A program made the translations under genes and the position numbers. DNA of 60,000 bases, taken from contig NC_087076.1 of NCBI RefSeq assembly GCF_026151205.1, positions 1,561,692-1,621,691 of the forward strand. Reading direction: 5' to 3'. Origin of the DNA: Bolinopsis microptera. Taxonomy: Eukaryota; Ctenophora; Tentaculata; Lobata; Bolinopsidae. The notes below the pieces were generated by a model, which was given only the letters and a program-made list of their open reading frames with translations, had not been told where the DNA came from and searched no databases. This document shows, piece after piece, positions 11,015 to 29,411 of the stretch (its first letter is position 1; every line of letters starts with the position of its first letter).

Positions 11015-14000
11015 TATCCGGAATGTTTCTAATAAAGTCAAAAGTCAAAACCCGGAAACTTATATCGTCTGACAATGTGATCGTGTTTATAAACCAGAGT
11101 ATTTGTAGGAGAGCTCACATGTTGCTCACCTTATCTCTCCTCCTCCTACTCGGAACCCTTGCCACCACCACCGCAGACTCTACCTCGCACGATGCTGGAC
11201 AAAGACTGGTAGAAAGACGCTACAGAGGACTAAAGTTTGGAGCAACTGCTCAAGACTACGTTCTGTTAAAGCCAAGAATGGAACCCCTAGATGAGTCCTT
11301 CTCGGTATGTGGATGGGGTGAAGAAGGTACGGCATGGTAGTAGTAAGTGGTGGTTTGCTTACGGAACCTCTAGTTATGTCGAGGAGATCTATTCAGACGA
11401 TGACGGATATCTCGGGACGTTTGGCACTGTTGGGAAATAAGGTAACTGAACAACTAGGGATATGGAGACACGTTTGCTACACGTGGAGTCCCACTACCAG
11501 AGCAGCTAGTGTGTACTTTGATGGCATCCTTCTCGGATCATCATAACCCCCTCTGGTAAGGGGATGACTTGTGACGAAATACCCAATTAGAGTTAGTACA
11601 AGCCAAACACAAGGATATCTCGTGTCACAGATCATATGCACCTGTTGCAGCCAGTCGCAGACCTTGGTCGCCATAATTGAGCTCTAAGTGACGTTAAGTG
11701 ACCGGTGAGCCACACTTCTTGACAATTTTTTTTAGAATAACGACCCAATCATATCCGGAATGTTTCTAATAAAGTCAAAAGTCAAAACCCGGAAACTTAT
11801 ATCGTCTGACAATGTGATCGTGTTTATAAACCAGAGTATTTGTAGGAGAGCTCACATGTTGCTCACCTTATCTCTCCTCCTCCTACTCGGAACCCTTGCC
11901 ACCACCACCGCAGACTCTACCTCGCACGATGCTGGACAAAGACTGGTAGAAAGACGCTACAGAGGACTAAAGTTTGGAGCAACTGCTCAAGACTACGTTC
12001 TGTTAAAGCCAAGAATGGAACCCCTAGATGAGTCCTTCTCGGTATGTGGATGGGTGAAGAAGGTACGGCATGGTAGTAGTAAAGTGGTGGTTTGCTTACG
12101 GAACCTCTAGTTATGTCGAGGAGATCTATTCAGACGATGACGGATATCTCGGGACGTTTGGCACTGTTGGGAAATAAGGTAACTGAACAACTAGGGATAT
12201 GGAGACACGTTTGCTACACGTGGAGTCCCACTACCAGAGCAGCTAGTGTGTACTTTGATGGCATCCTTCTCGGATCATCATAACCCCCTCTGGTAAGGGG
12301 ATGACTTGTGACGAAATACCCAATTAGAGTTAGTACAAGCCAAACACAAGGATATCTCGTGTCACAGATCATATGCACCTGTTGCAGCCAGTCGCAGACC
12401 TTGGTCGCCATAATTGAGCTCTAAGTGACGTTAAGTGACCGGTGAGCCACACTTCTTGACAATTTTTTTTAGAATAACGACCCAATCATATCCGGAATGT
12501 TTCTAATAAAGTCAAAAGTCAAAACCCGGAAACTTATATCGTCTGACAATGTGATCGTGTTTATAAACCAGAGTATTTGTAGGAGAGCTCACATGTTGCT
12601 CACCTTATCTCTCCTCCTCCTACTCGGAACCCTTGCCACCCACCACCGCAGACTCTACCTCGCACGATGCTGGACAAAGACTGGTAGAAAGACGCTACAG
12701 AGGACTAAAGTTTGGAGCAACTGCTCAAGACTACGTTCTGTTAAAGCCAAGAATGGAACCCCTAGATGAGTCCTTCTCGGTATGTGGATGGGTGAAGAAG
12801 GTACGGCATGGTAGTAGTAAGTGGTGGTTTGCTTACGGAACCTCTAGTTATGTCGAGGAGATCTATTCAGACGATGACGGATATCTCGGGACGTTTGGCA
12901 CTGTTGGGAAATAAGGTAACTGAACAAACTAGGGATATGGAGACACGTTTGCTACACGTGGAGTCCCACTACCAGAGCAGCTAGTGTGTACTTTGATGGC
13001 ATCCTTCTCGGATCATCATAACCCCCTCTGGTAAGGGGATGACTTGTGACGAAATACCCAATTAGAGTTAGTACAAGCCAAACACAAGGATATCTCGTGT
13101 CACAGATCATATGCACCTGTTGCAGCCAGTCGCAGACCTTGGTCGCCATAATTGAGCTCTAAGTGACGTTAAGTGACCGGTGAGCCACACTTCTTGACAA
13201 TTTTTTTTAGAATAACGACCCAATCATATCCGGAATGTTTCTAATAAAGTCAAAAGTCAAAACCCGGAAACTTATATCGTCTGACAATGTGATCGTGTTT
13301 ATAACCAGAGTATTTGTAGGAGAGCTCACATGTTGCTCACCTTATCTCTCCTCCTCCTACTCGGAACCCTTGCCACCACCACCGCAGACTCTACCTCGCA
13401 CGATGCTGGACAAAGACTGGTAGAAAGACGCTACAGAGACTAAAGTTTGGGAGCAACTGCTCAAGACTACGTTCTGTTAAAGCCAAGAATGGAACCCCTA
13501 GATGAGTCCTTCTCGGTATGTGGATGGGTGAAGAAGGTACGGCATGGTAGTAGTAAGTGGTGGTTTGCTTACGGAACCTCTAGTTATGTCGAGGAGATCT
13601 ATTCAGACGATGACGGATATCTCGGGACGTTTGGCACTGTTGGGAAATAAGGTAACTGAACAACTAGGGATATGGAGACACGTTTGCTACACGTGGAGTC
13701 CCACTACCAGAGCAGCTAGTGTGTACTTTGATGGCATCCTTCTCGGATCATCATAACCCCCTCTGGTAAGGGGATGACTTGTGACGAAATACCCAATTAG
13801 AGTTAGTACAAGCCAAACACAAGGATATCTCGTGTCACAGATCATATGCACCTGTTGCAGCCAGTCGCAGACCTTGGTCGCCATAATTGAGCTCTAAGTG
13901 ACGTTAAGTGACCGGTGAGCCACACTTCTTGACAATTTTTTTTAGAATAACGACCCAATCATATCCGGAATGTTTCTAATAAAGTCAAAAGTCAAAACCC

Positions 14001-17000
14001 GGAAACTTATATCGTCTGACAATGTGATCGTGTTTATAAACCAGAGTATTTGTAGGAGAGCTCACATGTTGCTCACCTTATCTCTCCTCCTCCTACTCGG
14101 AACCCTTGCCACCACCACCGCAGACTCTACCTCGCACGATGCTGGACAAAGACTGGTAGAAAGACGCTACAGAGGACTAAAGTTTGGAGCAACTGCTCAA
14201 GACTACGTTCTGTTAAAGCCAAGAATGGAACCCCTAGATGAGTCCTTCTCGGTATGTGGATGGGTGAAGAAGGTACGGCATGGTAGTAGTAAGTGGTGGT
14301 TTGCTTACGGAACCTCTAGTTATGTCGAGGAGATCTATTCAGACGATGACGGATATCTCGGGACGTTTGGCACTGTTGGGAAATAAGGTAACTGAACAAC
14401 TAGGGATATGGAGACACGTTTGCTACACGTGGAGTCCCACTACCAGAGCAGCTAGTGTGTACTTTGATGGCATCCTTCTCGGATCATCATAACCCCCTCT
14501 GGTAAGGGGATGACTTGTGACGAAATACCCAATTAGAGTTAGTACAAGCCAAACACAAGGATATCTCGTGTCACAGATCATATGCACCTGTTGCAGCCAG
14601 TCGCAGACCTTGGTCGCCATAATTGAGCTCTAAGTGACGTTAAGTGACCGGTGAGCCACACTTCTTGACAATTTTTTTTAGAATAACGACCCAATCATAT
14701 CCGGAATGTTTCTAATAAAGTCAAAAGTCAAAACCCGGAAACTTATATCGTCTGACAATGTGATCGTGTTTATAAACCAGAGTATTTGTAGGAGAGCTCA
14801 CATGTTGCTCACCTTATCTCTCCTCCTCCTACTCGGAACCCTTGCCACCACCACCGCAGACTCTACCTCGCACGATGCTGGACAAAGACTGGTAGAAAGA
14901 CGCTACAGAGGACTAAAGTTTGGAGCAACTGCTCAAGACTACGTTCTGTTAAAGCCAAGAATGGAACCCCTAGATGAGTCCTTCTCGGTATGTGGATGGG
15001 TGAAGAAGGTACGGCATGGTAGTAGTAAGTGGTGGTTTGCTTACGGAACCTCTAGTTATGTCGAGGAGATCTATTCAGACGATGACGGATATCTCGGGAC
15101 GTTTGGCACTGTTGGGAAATAAGGTAACTGAACAACTAGGGATATGGAGACACGTTTGCTACACGTGGAGTCCCACTACCAGAGCAGCTAGTGTGTACTT
15201 TGATGGCATCCTTCTCGGATCATCATAACCCCCTCTGGTAAGGGGATGACTTGTGACGAAATACCCAATTAGAGTTAGTACAAGCCAAACACAAGGATAT
15301 CTCGTGTCACAGATCATATGCACCTGTTGCAGCCAGTCGCAGACCTTGGTCGCCATAATTGAGCTCTAAGTGACGTTAAGTGACCGGTGAGCCACACTTC
15401 TTGACAATTTTTTTTAGAATAACGACCCAATCATATCCGGAATGTTTCTAATAAAGTCAAAAGTCAAAACCCGGAAACTTATATCGTCTGACAATGTGAT
15501 CGTGTTTATAAACCAGAGTATTTGTAGGAGAGCTCACATGTTGCTCACCTTATCTTTCCTCCTCCTACTCGGAACCCTTGCCACACCACCGCAGACTCTA
15601 CCTCGGACGATGCTGGACAAAGACTGGTAGAAAGACGCTACAGAGGACTAAAGTTTGGAGCAACTGCTCAAGACTACGTTCTGTTAAAGCCAAGAATGGA
15701 ACCCCTAGATGAGTCCTTCTCGGTATGTGGATGGGTGAAGAAGGTACGGCATGGTAGTAGTAAGTGGTGGTTTGCTTACGGAACCTCTAGTTATGTCGAG
15801 GAGATCTATTCAGACGATGACGGATATCTCGGGACGTTTGGCACTGTTGGGAAATAAGGTAACTGAACAACTAGGGATATGGAGACACGTTTGCTACACG
15901 TGGAGTCCCACTACCAGAGCAGCTAGTGTGTACTTTGATGGCATCCTTCTCGGATCATCATAACCCCCTCTGGTAAGGGGATGACTTGTGACGAAATACC
16001 CAATTAGAGTTAGTACAAGCCAAACACAAGGATATCTCGTGTCACAGATCATATGCACCTGTTGCAGCCAGTCGCAGACCTTGGTCGCCATAATTGAGCT
16101 CTAAGTGACGTTAAGTGACCGGTGAGCCACACTTCTTGACAATTTTTTTTAGAATAACGACCCAATCATATCCGGAATGTTTCTAATAAAGTCAAAAGTC
16201 AAAAACCCGGAAACTTATATCGTCTGACAATGTGATCGTGTTTATAAACCAGAGTATTTGTAGGAGAGCTCACATGTTGCTCACCTTATCTCTCCTCCTC
16301 CTACTCGGAACCCTTGCCACCACCACCGCAGACTCTACCTCGCACGATGCTGGACAAAGACTGGTAGAAAGACGCTACAGAGGACTAAAGTTTGGAGCAA
16401 CTGCTCAAGACTACGTTCTGTTAAAGCCAAGAATGGAACCCCTAGATGAGTCCTTCTCGGTATGTGGATGGGTGAAGAAGGTACGGCATGGTAGTAGTAA
16501 GTGGTGGTTTGCTTACGGAACCTCTAGTTATGTCGAGGAGATCTATTCAGACGATGACGGATATCTCGGGACGTTTGGCACTGTTGGGAAATAAGGTAAC
16601 TGAACAACTAGGGATATGGAGACACGTTTGCTACACGTGGAGTCCCACTACCAGAGCAGCTAGTGTGTACTTTGATGGCATCCTTCTCGGATCATCATAA
16701 CCCCCTCTGGTAAGGGGATGACTTGTGACGAAATACCCAATTAGAGTTAGTACAAGCCAAACACAAGGATATCTCGTGTCACAGATCATATGCACCTGTT
16801 GCAGCCAGTCGCAGACCTTGGTCGCCATAATTGAGCTCTAAGTGACGTTAAGTGACCGGTGAGCCACACTTCTTGACAATTTTTTTTAGAATAACGACCC
16901 AATCATATCCGGAATGTTTCTAATAAAGTCAAAAGTCAAAACCCGGAAACTTATATCGTCTGACAATGTGATCGTGTTTATAAACCAGAGTATTTGTAGG

Positions 17001-18376
17001 AGAGCTCACATGTTGCTCACCTTATCTCTCCTCCTCCTACTCGGAACCCTTGCCACCACCACCGCAGACTCTACCTCGCACGATGCTGGACAAAGACTGG
17101 TAGAAAGACGCTACAGAGGACTAAAGTTTGGAGCAACTGCTCAAGACTACGTTCTGTTAAAGCCAAGAATGGAACCCCTAGATGAGTCCTTCTCGGTATG
17201 TGGATGGGTGAAGAAGGTACGGCATGGTAGTAGTAAGTGGTGGTTTGCTTACGGAACCTCTAGTTATGTCGAGGAGATCTATTCAGACGATGACGGATAT
17301 CTCGGGACGTTTGGCACTGTTGGGAAATAAGGTAACTGAACAACTAGGGATATGGAGACACGTTTGCTACACGTGGAGTCCACTACCAGAGCAGCTAGTG
17401 TGTACTTTGATGGCATCCTTCTCGGATCATCATAACCCCCTCTGGTAAGGGGATGACTTGTGACGAAATACCCAATTAGAGTTAGTACAAGCCAAACACA
17501 AGGATATCTCGTGTCACAGATCATATGCACCTGTTGCAGCCAGTCGCAGACCTTGGTCGCCATAATTGAGCTCTAAGTGACGTTAAGTGACCGGTGAGCC
17601 ACACTTCTTGACAATTTTTTTTAGAATAACGACCCAATCATATCCGGAATGTTTCTAATAAAGTCAAAAGTCAAAACCCGGAAACTTATATCGTCTGACA
17701 ATGTGATCGTGTTTATAAACCAGAGTATTTGTAGGAGAGCTCACATGTTGCTCACCTTATCTCTCCTCCTCCTACTCGGAACCCTTGCCACCACCACCGC
17801 AGACTCTACCTCGCACGATGCTGGACAAAGACTGGTAGAAAGACGCTACAGAGGACTAAAGTTTGGAGCAACTGCTCAAGACTACGTTCTGTTAAAGCCA
17901 AGAATGGAACCCCTAGATGAGTCCTTCTCGGTATGTGGATGGGTGAAGAAGGTACGGCATGGTAGTAGTAAGTGGTGGTTTGCTTACGGAACCTCTAGTT
18001 ATGTCGAGGAGATCTATTCAGACGATGACGGATATCTCGGGACGTTTGGCACTGTTGGGAAATAAGGTAACTGAACAACTAGGGATATGGAGACACGTTT
18101 GCTACACGTGGAGTCCCACTACCAGAGCAGCTAGTGTGTACTTTGATGGCATCCTTCTCGGATCATCATAACCCCCTCTGGTAAGGGGATGACTTGTGAC
18201 GAAATACCCAATTAGAGTTAGTACAAGCCAAACACAAGGATATCTCGTGTCACAGATCATATGCACCTGTTGCAGCCAGTCGCAGACCTTGGTCGCCATA
18301 ATTGAGCTCTAAGTGACGTTAAGTGACCGGTGAGCCACACTTCTTGACAATTTTTTTTAGAATATACGACCCAATC
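11015..18376 (+). pseudogene. array units 8-17: pentraxin partial copies with scattered single-base indels
   Basis: Same unit as to the left, but private indels now appear. Unit 8 has an extra G near 11313 and unit 9 an extra A near 12082. Unit 10 has extra bases near 12640 and 12928. Unit 11 has losses near 13303 and 13438 and a gain near 13450. Unit 14 has a loss and substitutions near 15555-15606. Unit 15 has an extra A near 16204 and unit 16 a lost C near 17381. Units 12, 13 and 17 have intact consensus coding parts. Most changes are homopolymer-length errors, which suggests consensus error rather than decay. Confidence 0.75.
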
Positions 18377-23316
<4,940 letters not shown>

Positions 23317-26300
23317 TATCCGGAATGTTTCTAATAAAGTCAAAAGTCAAAACCCGGAAACTTATATCGTCTGACAATGTGATCGTGTTTATAAACCAGA
23401 GTATTTGTAGGAGAGCTCACATGTTGCTCACCTTATCTCTCCTCCTCCTACTCGGAACCCTTGCCACCACCACCGCAGACTCTACCTCGCACGATGCTGG
23501 ACAAAGACTGGTAGAAAGACGCTACAGAGGACTAAAGTTTGGAGCAACTGCTCAAGACTACGTTCTGTTAAAGCCAAGAATGGAACCCCTAGATGAGTCC
23601 TTCTCGGTATGTGGATGGGTGAAGAAGGTACGGCATGGTAGTAGTAAGTGGTGGTTTGCTTACGGAACCTCTAGTTATGTCGAGGAGATCTATTCAGACG
23701 ATGACGGATATCTCGGGACGTTTGGCACTGTTGGGAAATAAGGTAACTGAACAACTAGGGATATGGAGACACGTTTGCTACACGTGGAGTCCCACTACCA
23801 GAGCAGCTAGTGTGTACTTTGATGGCATCCTTCTCGGATCATCATAACCCCCTCTGGTAAGGGGATGACTTGTGACGAAATACCCAATTAGAGTTAGTAC
23901 AAGCCAAACACAAGGATATCTCGTGTCACAGATCATATGCACCTGTTGCAGCCAGTCGCAGACCTTGGTCGCCATAATTGAGCTCTAAGTGACGTTAAGT
24001 GACCGGTGAGCCACACTTCTTGACAATTTTTTTTAGAATAACGACCCAATCATATCCGGAATGTTTCTAATAAAGTCAAAAGTCAAAACCCGGAAACTTA
24101 TATCGTCTGACAATGTGATCGTGTTTATAAACCAGAGTATTTGTAGGAGAGCTCACATGTTGCTCACCTTATCTCTCCTCCTCCTACTCGGAACCCTTGC
24201 CACCACCACCGCAGACTCTACCTCGCACGATGCTGGACAAAGACTGGTAGAAAGACGCTACAGAGGACTAAAGTTTGGAGCAACTGCTCAAGACTACGTT
24301 CTGTTAAAGCCAAGAATGGAACCCCTAGATGAGTCCTTCTCGGTATGTGGATGGGTGAAGAAGGTACGGCATGGTAGTAGTAAGTGGTGGTTTGCTTACG
24401 GAACCTCTAGTTATGTCGAGGAGATCTATTCAGACGATGACGGATATCTCGGGACGTTTGGCACTGTTGGGAAATAAGGTAACTGAACAACTAGGGATAT
24501 GGAGACACGTTTGCTACACGTGGAGTCCCACTACCAGAGCAGCTAGTGTGTACTTTGATGGCATCCTTCTCGGATCATCATAACCCCCTCTGGTAAGGGG
24601 ATGACTTGTGACGAAATACCCAATTAGAGTTAGTACAAGCCAAACACAAGGATATCTCGTGTCACAGATCATATGCACCTGTTGCAGCCAGTCGCAGACC
24701 TTGGTCGCCATAATTGAGCTCTAAGTGACGTTAAGTGACCGGTGAGCCACACTTCTTGACAATTTTTTTTAGAATAACGACCCAATCATATCCGGAATGT
24801 TTCTAATAAAGTCAAAAGTCAAAACCCGGAAACTTATATCGTCTGACAATGTGATCGTGTTTATAAACCAGAGTATTTGTAGGAGAGCTCACATGTTGCT
24901 CACCTTATCTCTCCTCCTCCTACTCGGAACCCTTGCCACCACCACCGCAGACTCTACCTCGCACGATGCTGGACAAAGACTGGTAGAAAGACGCTACAGA
25001 GGACTAAAGTTTGGAGCAACTGCTCAAGACTACGTTCTGTTAAAGCCAAGAATGGAACCCCTAGATGAGTCCTTCTCGGTATGTGGATGGGTGAAGAAGG
25101 TACGGCATGGTAGTAGTAAGTGGTGGTTTGCTTACGGAACCTCTAGTTATGTCGAGGAGATCTATTCAGACGATGACGGATATCTCGGGACGTTTGGCAC
25201 TGTTGGGAAATAAGGTAACTGAACAACTAGGGATATGGAGACACGTTTGCTACACGTGGAGTCCCACTACCAGAGCAGCTAGTGTGTACTTTGATGGCAT
25301 CCTTCTCGGATCATCATAACCCCCTCTGGTAAGGGGATGACTTGTGACGAAATACCCAATTAGAGTTAGTACAAGCCAAACACAAGGATATCTCGTGTCA
25401 CAGATCATATGCACCTGTTGCAGCCAGTCGCAGACCTTGGTCGCCATAATTGAGCTCTAAGTGACGTTAAGTGACCGGTGAGCCACACTTCTTGACAATT
25501 TTTTTTAGAATAACGACCCAATCATATCCGGAATGTTTCTAATAAAGTCAAAAGTCAAAACCCGGAAACTTATATCGTCTGACAATGTGATCGTGTTTAT
25601 AAACCAGAGTATTTGTAGGAGAGCTCACATGTTGCTCACCTTATCTCTCCTCCTCCTACTCGGAACCCTTGCCACCACCACCGCAGACTCTACCTCGCAC
25701 GATGCTGGACAAAGACTGGTAGAAAGACGCTACAGAGGACTAAAGTTTGGAGCAACTGCTCAAGACTACGTTCTGTTAAAGCCAAGAATGGAACCCCTAG
25801 ATGAGTCCTTCTCGGTATGTGGATGGGTGAAGAAGGTACGGCATGGTAGTAGTAAGTGGTGGTTTGCTTACGGAACCTCTAGTTATGTCGAGGAGATCTA
25901 TTCAGACGATGACGGATATCTCGGGACGTTTGGCACTGTTGGGAAATAAGGTAACTGAACAACTAGGGATATGGAGACACGTTTGCTACACGTGGAGTCC
26001 CACTACCAGAGCAGCTAGTGTGTACTTTGATGGCATCCTTCTCGGATCATCATAACCCCCTCTGGTAAGGGGATGACTTGTGACGAAATACCCAATTAGA
26101 GTTAGTACAAGCCAAACACAAGGATATCTCGTGTCACAGATCATATGCACCTGTTGCAGCCAGTCGCAGACCTTGGTCGCCATAATTGAGCTCTAAGTGA
26201 CGTTAAGTGACCGGTGAGCCACACTTCTTGACAATTTTTTTTAGAATAACGACCCAATCATATCCGGAATGTTTCTAATAAAGTCAAAAGTCAAAACCCG

Positions 26301-28467
26301 GAAACTTATATCGTCTGACAATGTGATCGTGTTTATAAACCAGAGTATTTGTAGGAGAGCTCACATGTTGCTCACCTTATCTCTCCTCCTCCTACTCGGA
26401 ACCCTTGCCACCACCACCGCAGACTCTACCTCGCACGATGCTGGACAAAGACTGGTAGAAAGACGCTACAGAGGACTAAAGTTTGGAGCAACTGCTCAAG
26501 ACTACGTTCTGTTAAAGCCAAGAATGGAACCCCTAGATGAGTCCTTCTCGGTATGTGGATGGGTGAAGAAGGTACGGCATGGTAGTAGTAAGTGGTGGTT
26601 TGCTTACGGAACCTCTAGTTATGTCGAGGAGATCTATTCAGACGATGACGGATATCTCGGGACGTTTGGCACTGTTGGGAAATAAGGTAACTGAACAACT
26701 AGGGATATGGAGACACGTTTGCTACACGTGGAGTCCCACTACCAGAGCAGCTAGTGTGTACTTTGATGGCATCCTTCTCGGATCATCATAACCCCCTCTG
26801 GTAAGGGGATGACTTGTGACGAAATACCCAATTAGAGTTAGTACAAGCCAAACACAAGGATATCTCGTGTCACAGATCATATGCACCTGTTGCAGCCAGT
26901 CGCAGACCTTGGTCGCCATAATTGAGCTCTAAGTGACGTTAAGTGACCGGTGAGCCACACTTCTTGACAATTTTTTTTAGAATAACGACCCAATCATATC
27001 CGGAATGTTTCTAATAAAGTCAAAAGTCAAAACCCGGAAACTTATATCGTCTGACAATGTGATCGTGTTTATAAACCAGAGTATTTGTAGGAGAGCTCAC
27101 ATGTTGCTCACCTTATCTCTCCTCCTCCTACTCGGAACCCTTGCCACCACCACCGCAGACTCTACCTCGCACGATGCTGGACAAAGACTGGTAGAAAGAC
27201 GCTACAGAGGACTAAAGTTTGGAGCAACTGCTCAAGACTACGTTCTGTTAAAGCCAAGAATGGAACCCCTAGATGAGTCCTTCTCGGTATGTGGATGGGT
27301 GAAGAAGGTACGGCATGGTAGTAGTAAGTGGTGGTTTGCTTACGGAACCTCTAGTTATGTCGAGGAGATCTATTCAGACGATGACGGATATCTCGGGACG
27401 TTTGGCACTGTTGGGAAATAAGGTAACTGAACAACTAGGGATATGGAGACACGTTTGCTACACGTGGAGTCCCACTACCAGAGCAGCTAGTGTGTACTTT
27501 GATGGCATCCTTCTCGGATCATCATAACCCCCTCTGGTAAGGGGATGACTTGTGACGAAATACCCAATTAGAGTTAGTACAAGCCAAACACAAGGATATC
27601 TCGTGTCACAGATCATATGCACCTGTTGCAGCCAGTCGCAGACCTTGGTCGCCATAATTGAGCTCTAAGTGACGTTAAGTGACCGGTGAGCCACACTTCT
27701 TGACAATTTTTTTAGAATAACGACCCAATCATATCCGGAATGTTTCTAATAAAGTCAAAAGTCAAAACCCGGAAACTTATATCGTCTGACAATGTGATCG
27801 TGTTTATAAACCAGAGTATTTGTAGGAGAGCTCACATGTTGCTCACCTTATCTCTCCTCCTCCTACTCGGAACCCTTGCCACCACCACCGCAGACTCTAC
27901 CTCGCACGATGCTGGACAAAGACTGGTAGAAAGACGCTACAGAGGACTAAAGTTTGGAGCAACTGCTCAAGACTACGTTCTGTTAAAGCCAAGAATGGAA
28001 CCCCTAGATGAGTCCTTCTCGGTATGTGGATGGGTGAAGAAGGTACGGCATGGTAGTAGTAAGTGGTGGTTTGCTTACGGAACCTCTAGTTATGTCGAGG
28101 AGATCTATTCAGACGATGACGGATATCTCGGGACGTTTGGCACTGTTGGGAAATAAGGTAACTGAACAACTAGGGATATGGAGACACGTTTGCTACACGT
28201 GGAGTCCCACTACCAGAGCAGCTAGTGTGTACTTTGATGGCATCCTTCTCGGATCATCATAACCCCCTCTGGTAAGGGGATGACTTGTGACGAAATACCC
28301 AATTAGAGTTAGTACAAGCCAAACACAAGGATATCTCGTGTCACAGATCATATGCACCTGTTGCAGCCAGTCGCAGACCTTGGTCGCCATAATTGAGCTC
28401 TAAGTGACGTTAAGTGACCGGTGAGCCACACTTCTTGACAATTTTTTTTAGAATAACGACCCAATCA
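23317..28467 (+). pseudogene. array units right of the block: seven near-identical pentraxin partial copies
   Basis: Units start at 23317, 24053, 24789, 25525, 26261, 26997 and 27732. By eye they match units 2-7 exactly, except for one T fewer in the T-run near 27708. All carry the same +1 break after GTVGK and the same second-frame segment through GILLGSS. The cleanliness here contrasts with the left side of the block. Confidence 0.8.
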
Positions 28468-28571
28468 TATCCGGAATGTTTCTAATAAAGTCAAAAGTCA
28501 AAACCCGGAAACTTATATCGTCTGACAATGTGATCGTGTTTATAAACCAGAGTATTTGTAGGAGAGCTCAC

Positions 28572-29411
28572 ATGTTGCTCACCTTATCTCTCCTCCTCCT
28601 ACTCGGAACCCTTGCCACCACCACCGCAGACTCTACCTCGCACGATGCTGGACAAAGACTGGTAGAAAGACGCTACAGAGGACTAAAGTTTGGAGCAACT
28701 GCTCAAGACTACGTTCTGTTAAAGCCAAGAATGGAACCCCTAGATGAGTCCTTCTCGGTATGTGGATGGGTGAAGAAGGTACGGCATGGTAGTAGTAAGT
28801 GGTGGTTTGCTTACGGAACCTCTAGTTATGTCGAGGAGATCTATTCAGACGATGACGGATATCTCGGGACGTTTGGCACTGTTGGGAAATAAGGTAACTG
28901 AACAACTAGGGATATGGAGACACGTTTGCTACACGTGGAGTCCCACTACCAGAGCAGCTAGTGTGTACTTTGATGGCATCCTTCTCGGATCATCATAACC
29001 CCCTCTGGTAAGAAGCTTAGGTTGGACGGGTATATGGTTCTGGAGAACGAGTTCGACTCTTATGGGGGTGGGTTTGAAGATAGAAATGCTTTTGGTGGAG
29101 AGCTCTTTAAGGTAAATGTATTTGACAAAGAACTCAAAGCAGCTGAAGTTAAGAAAATGACGGACGCCGGAAAATGTTCTGACGTAGAGGAAAAGTATGG
29201 ACGAAGTAGATACCTGAAATGGGAATACTTGTTACTCGAGGAGAAGTCAGGTAACGTTAGTGAGATTGACGTAGGTTGCACCCCGGAACTAACAGAAGAA
29301 AATGGAGAAGAACCAACGGAGGAAAATGGAGGAGAAGAAACAAACAGTACAGAGAAATGTGAATGTGAGCAGGGGGACGGAACAGGGTTCAGCCGCTGGG
29401 ATCTGCTTTGA
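28572..29411 (+). CDS. secreted pentraxin, full domain in last array unit, with two frame breaks
   Basis: ATG 28572 opens the signal peptide (MLLTLSLLLLLGTLATTTA). The pentraxin fold follows in three frame segments. Frame one has SFSVCGWVKK and WFAYGTSSYVEEIYSDDDG to GTVGK (TAA 28890-28892). One base over come EQLGIWRHVCYTWSP and ASVYFDGILLGSS (stop 28998). Back in frame one come TPSGKKLRLDGYMVLENEFD, SYGGGFEDRNAFGGELF and KVNVFDKELKAAEV. The last part matches the pentraxin calcium site (CRP ~138-150): Glu, Asp and Glu are kept, but the two Gln are Phe and Asn. YLKWEYLLLEEKSGNV matches the final strands, and a Glu-rich tail with CECEQ ends at 29411. Pentraxins are secreted calcium-dependent ligand-binding oligomers. 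Either the consensus has two errors or this copy is frame-broken. There is no poly(A) signal at the usual place. Confidence 0.82.

Noticed and set aside
11334-11546. Second-frame 70-residue frame (MVVVSGG...) as a separate gene in each unit
   Set aside because: Its first half is out of frame with the pentraxin homology. Only the part from about GNKVTEQ onward is real, as a continuation of the broken pentraxin.
28860-28920. A tiny intron (13 or 16 bases) restoring the pentraxin frame
   Set aside because: gt...ag of that length is far below any known spliceosomal minimum, and removing the 16-base version would still leave the stop.
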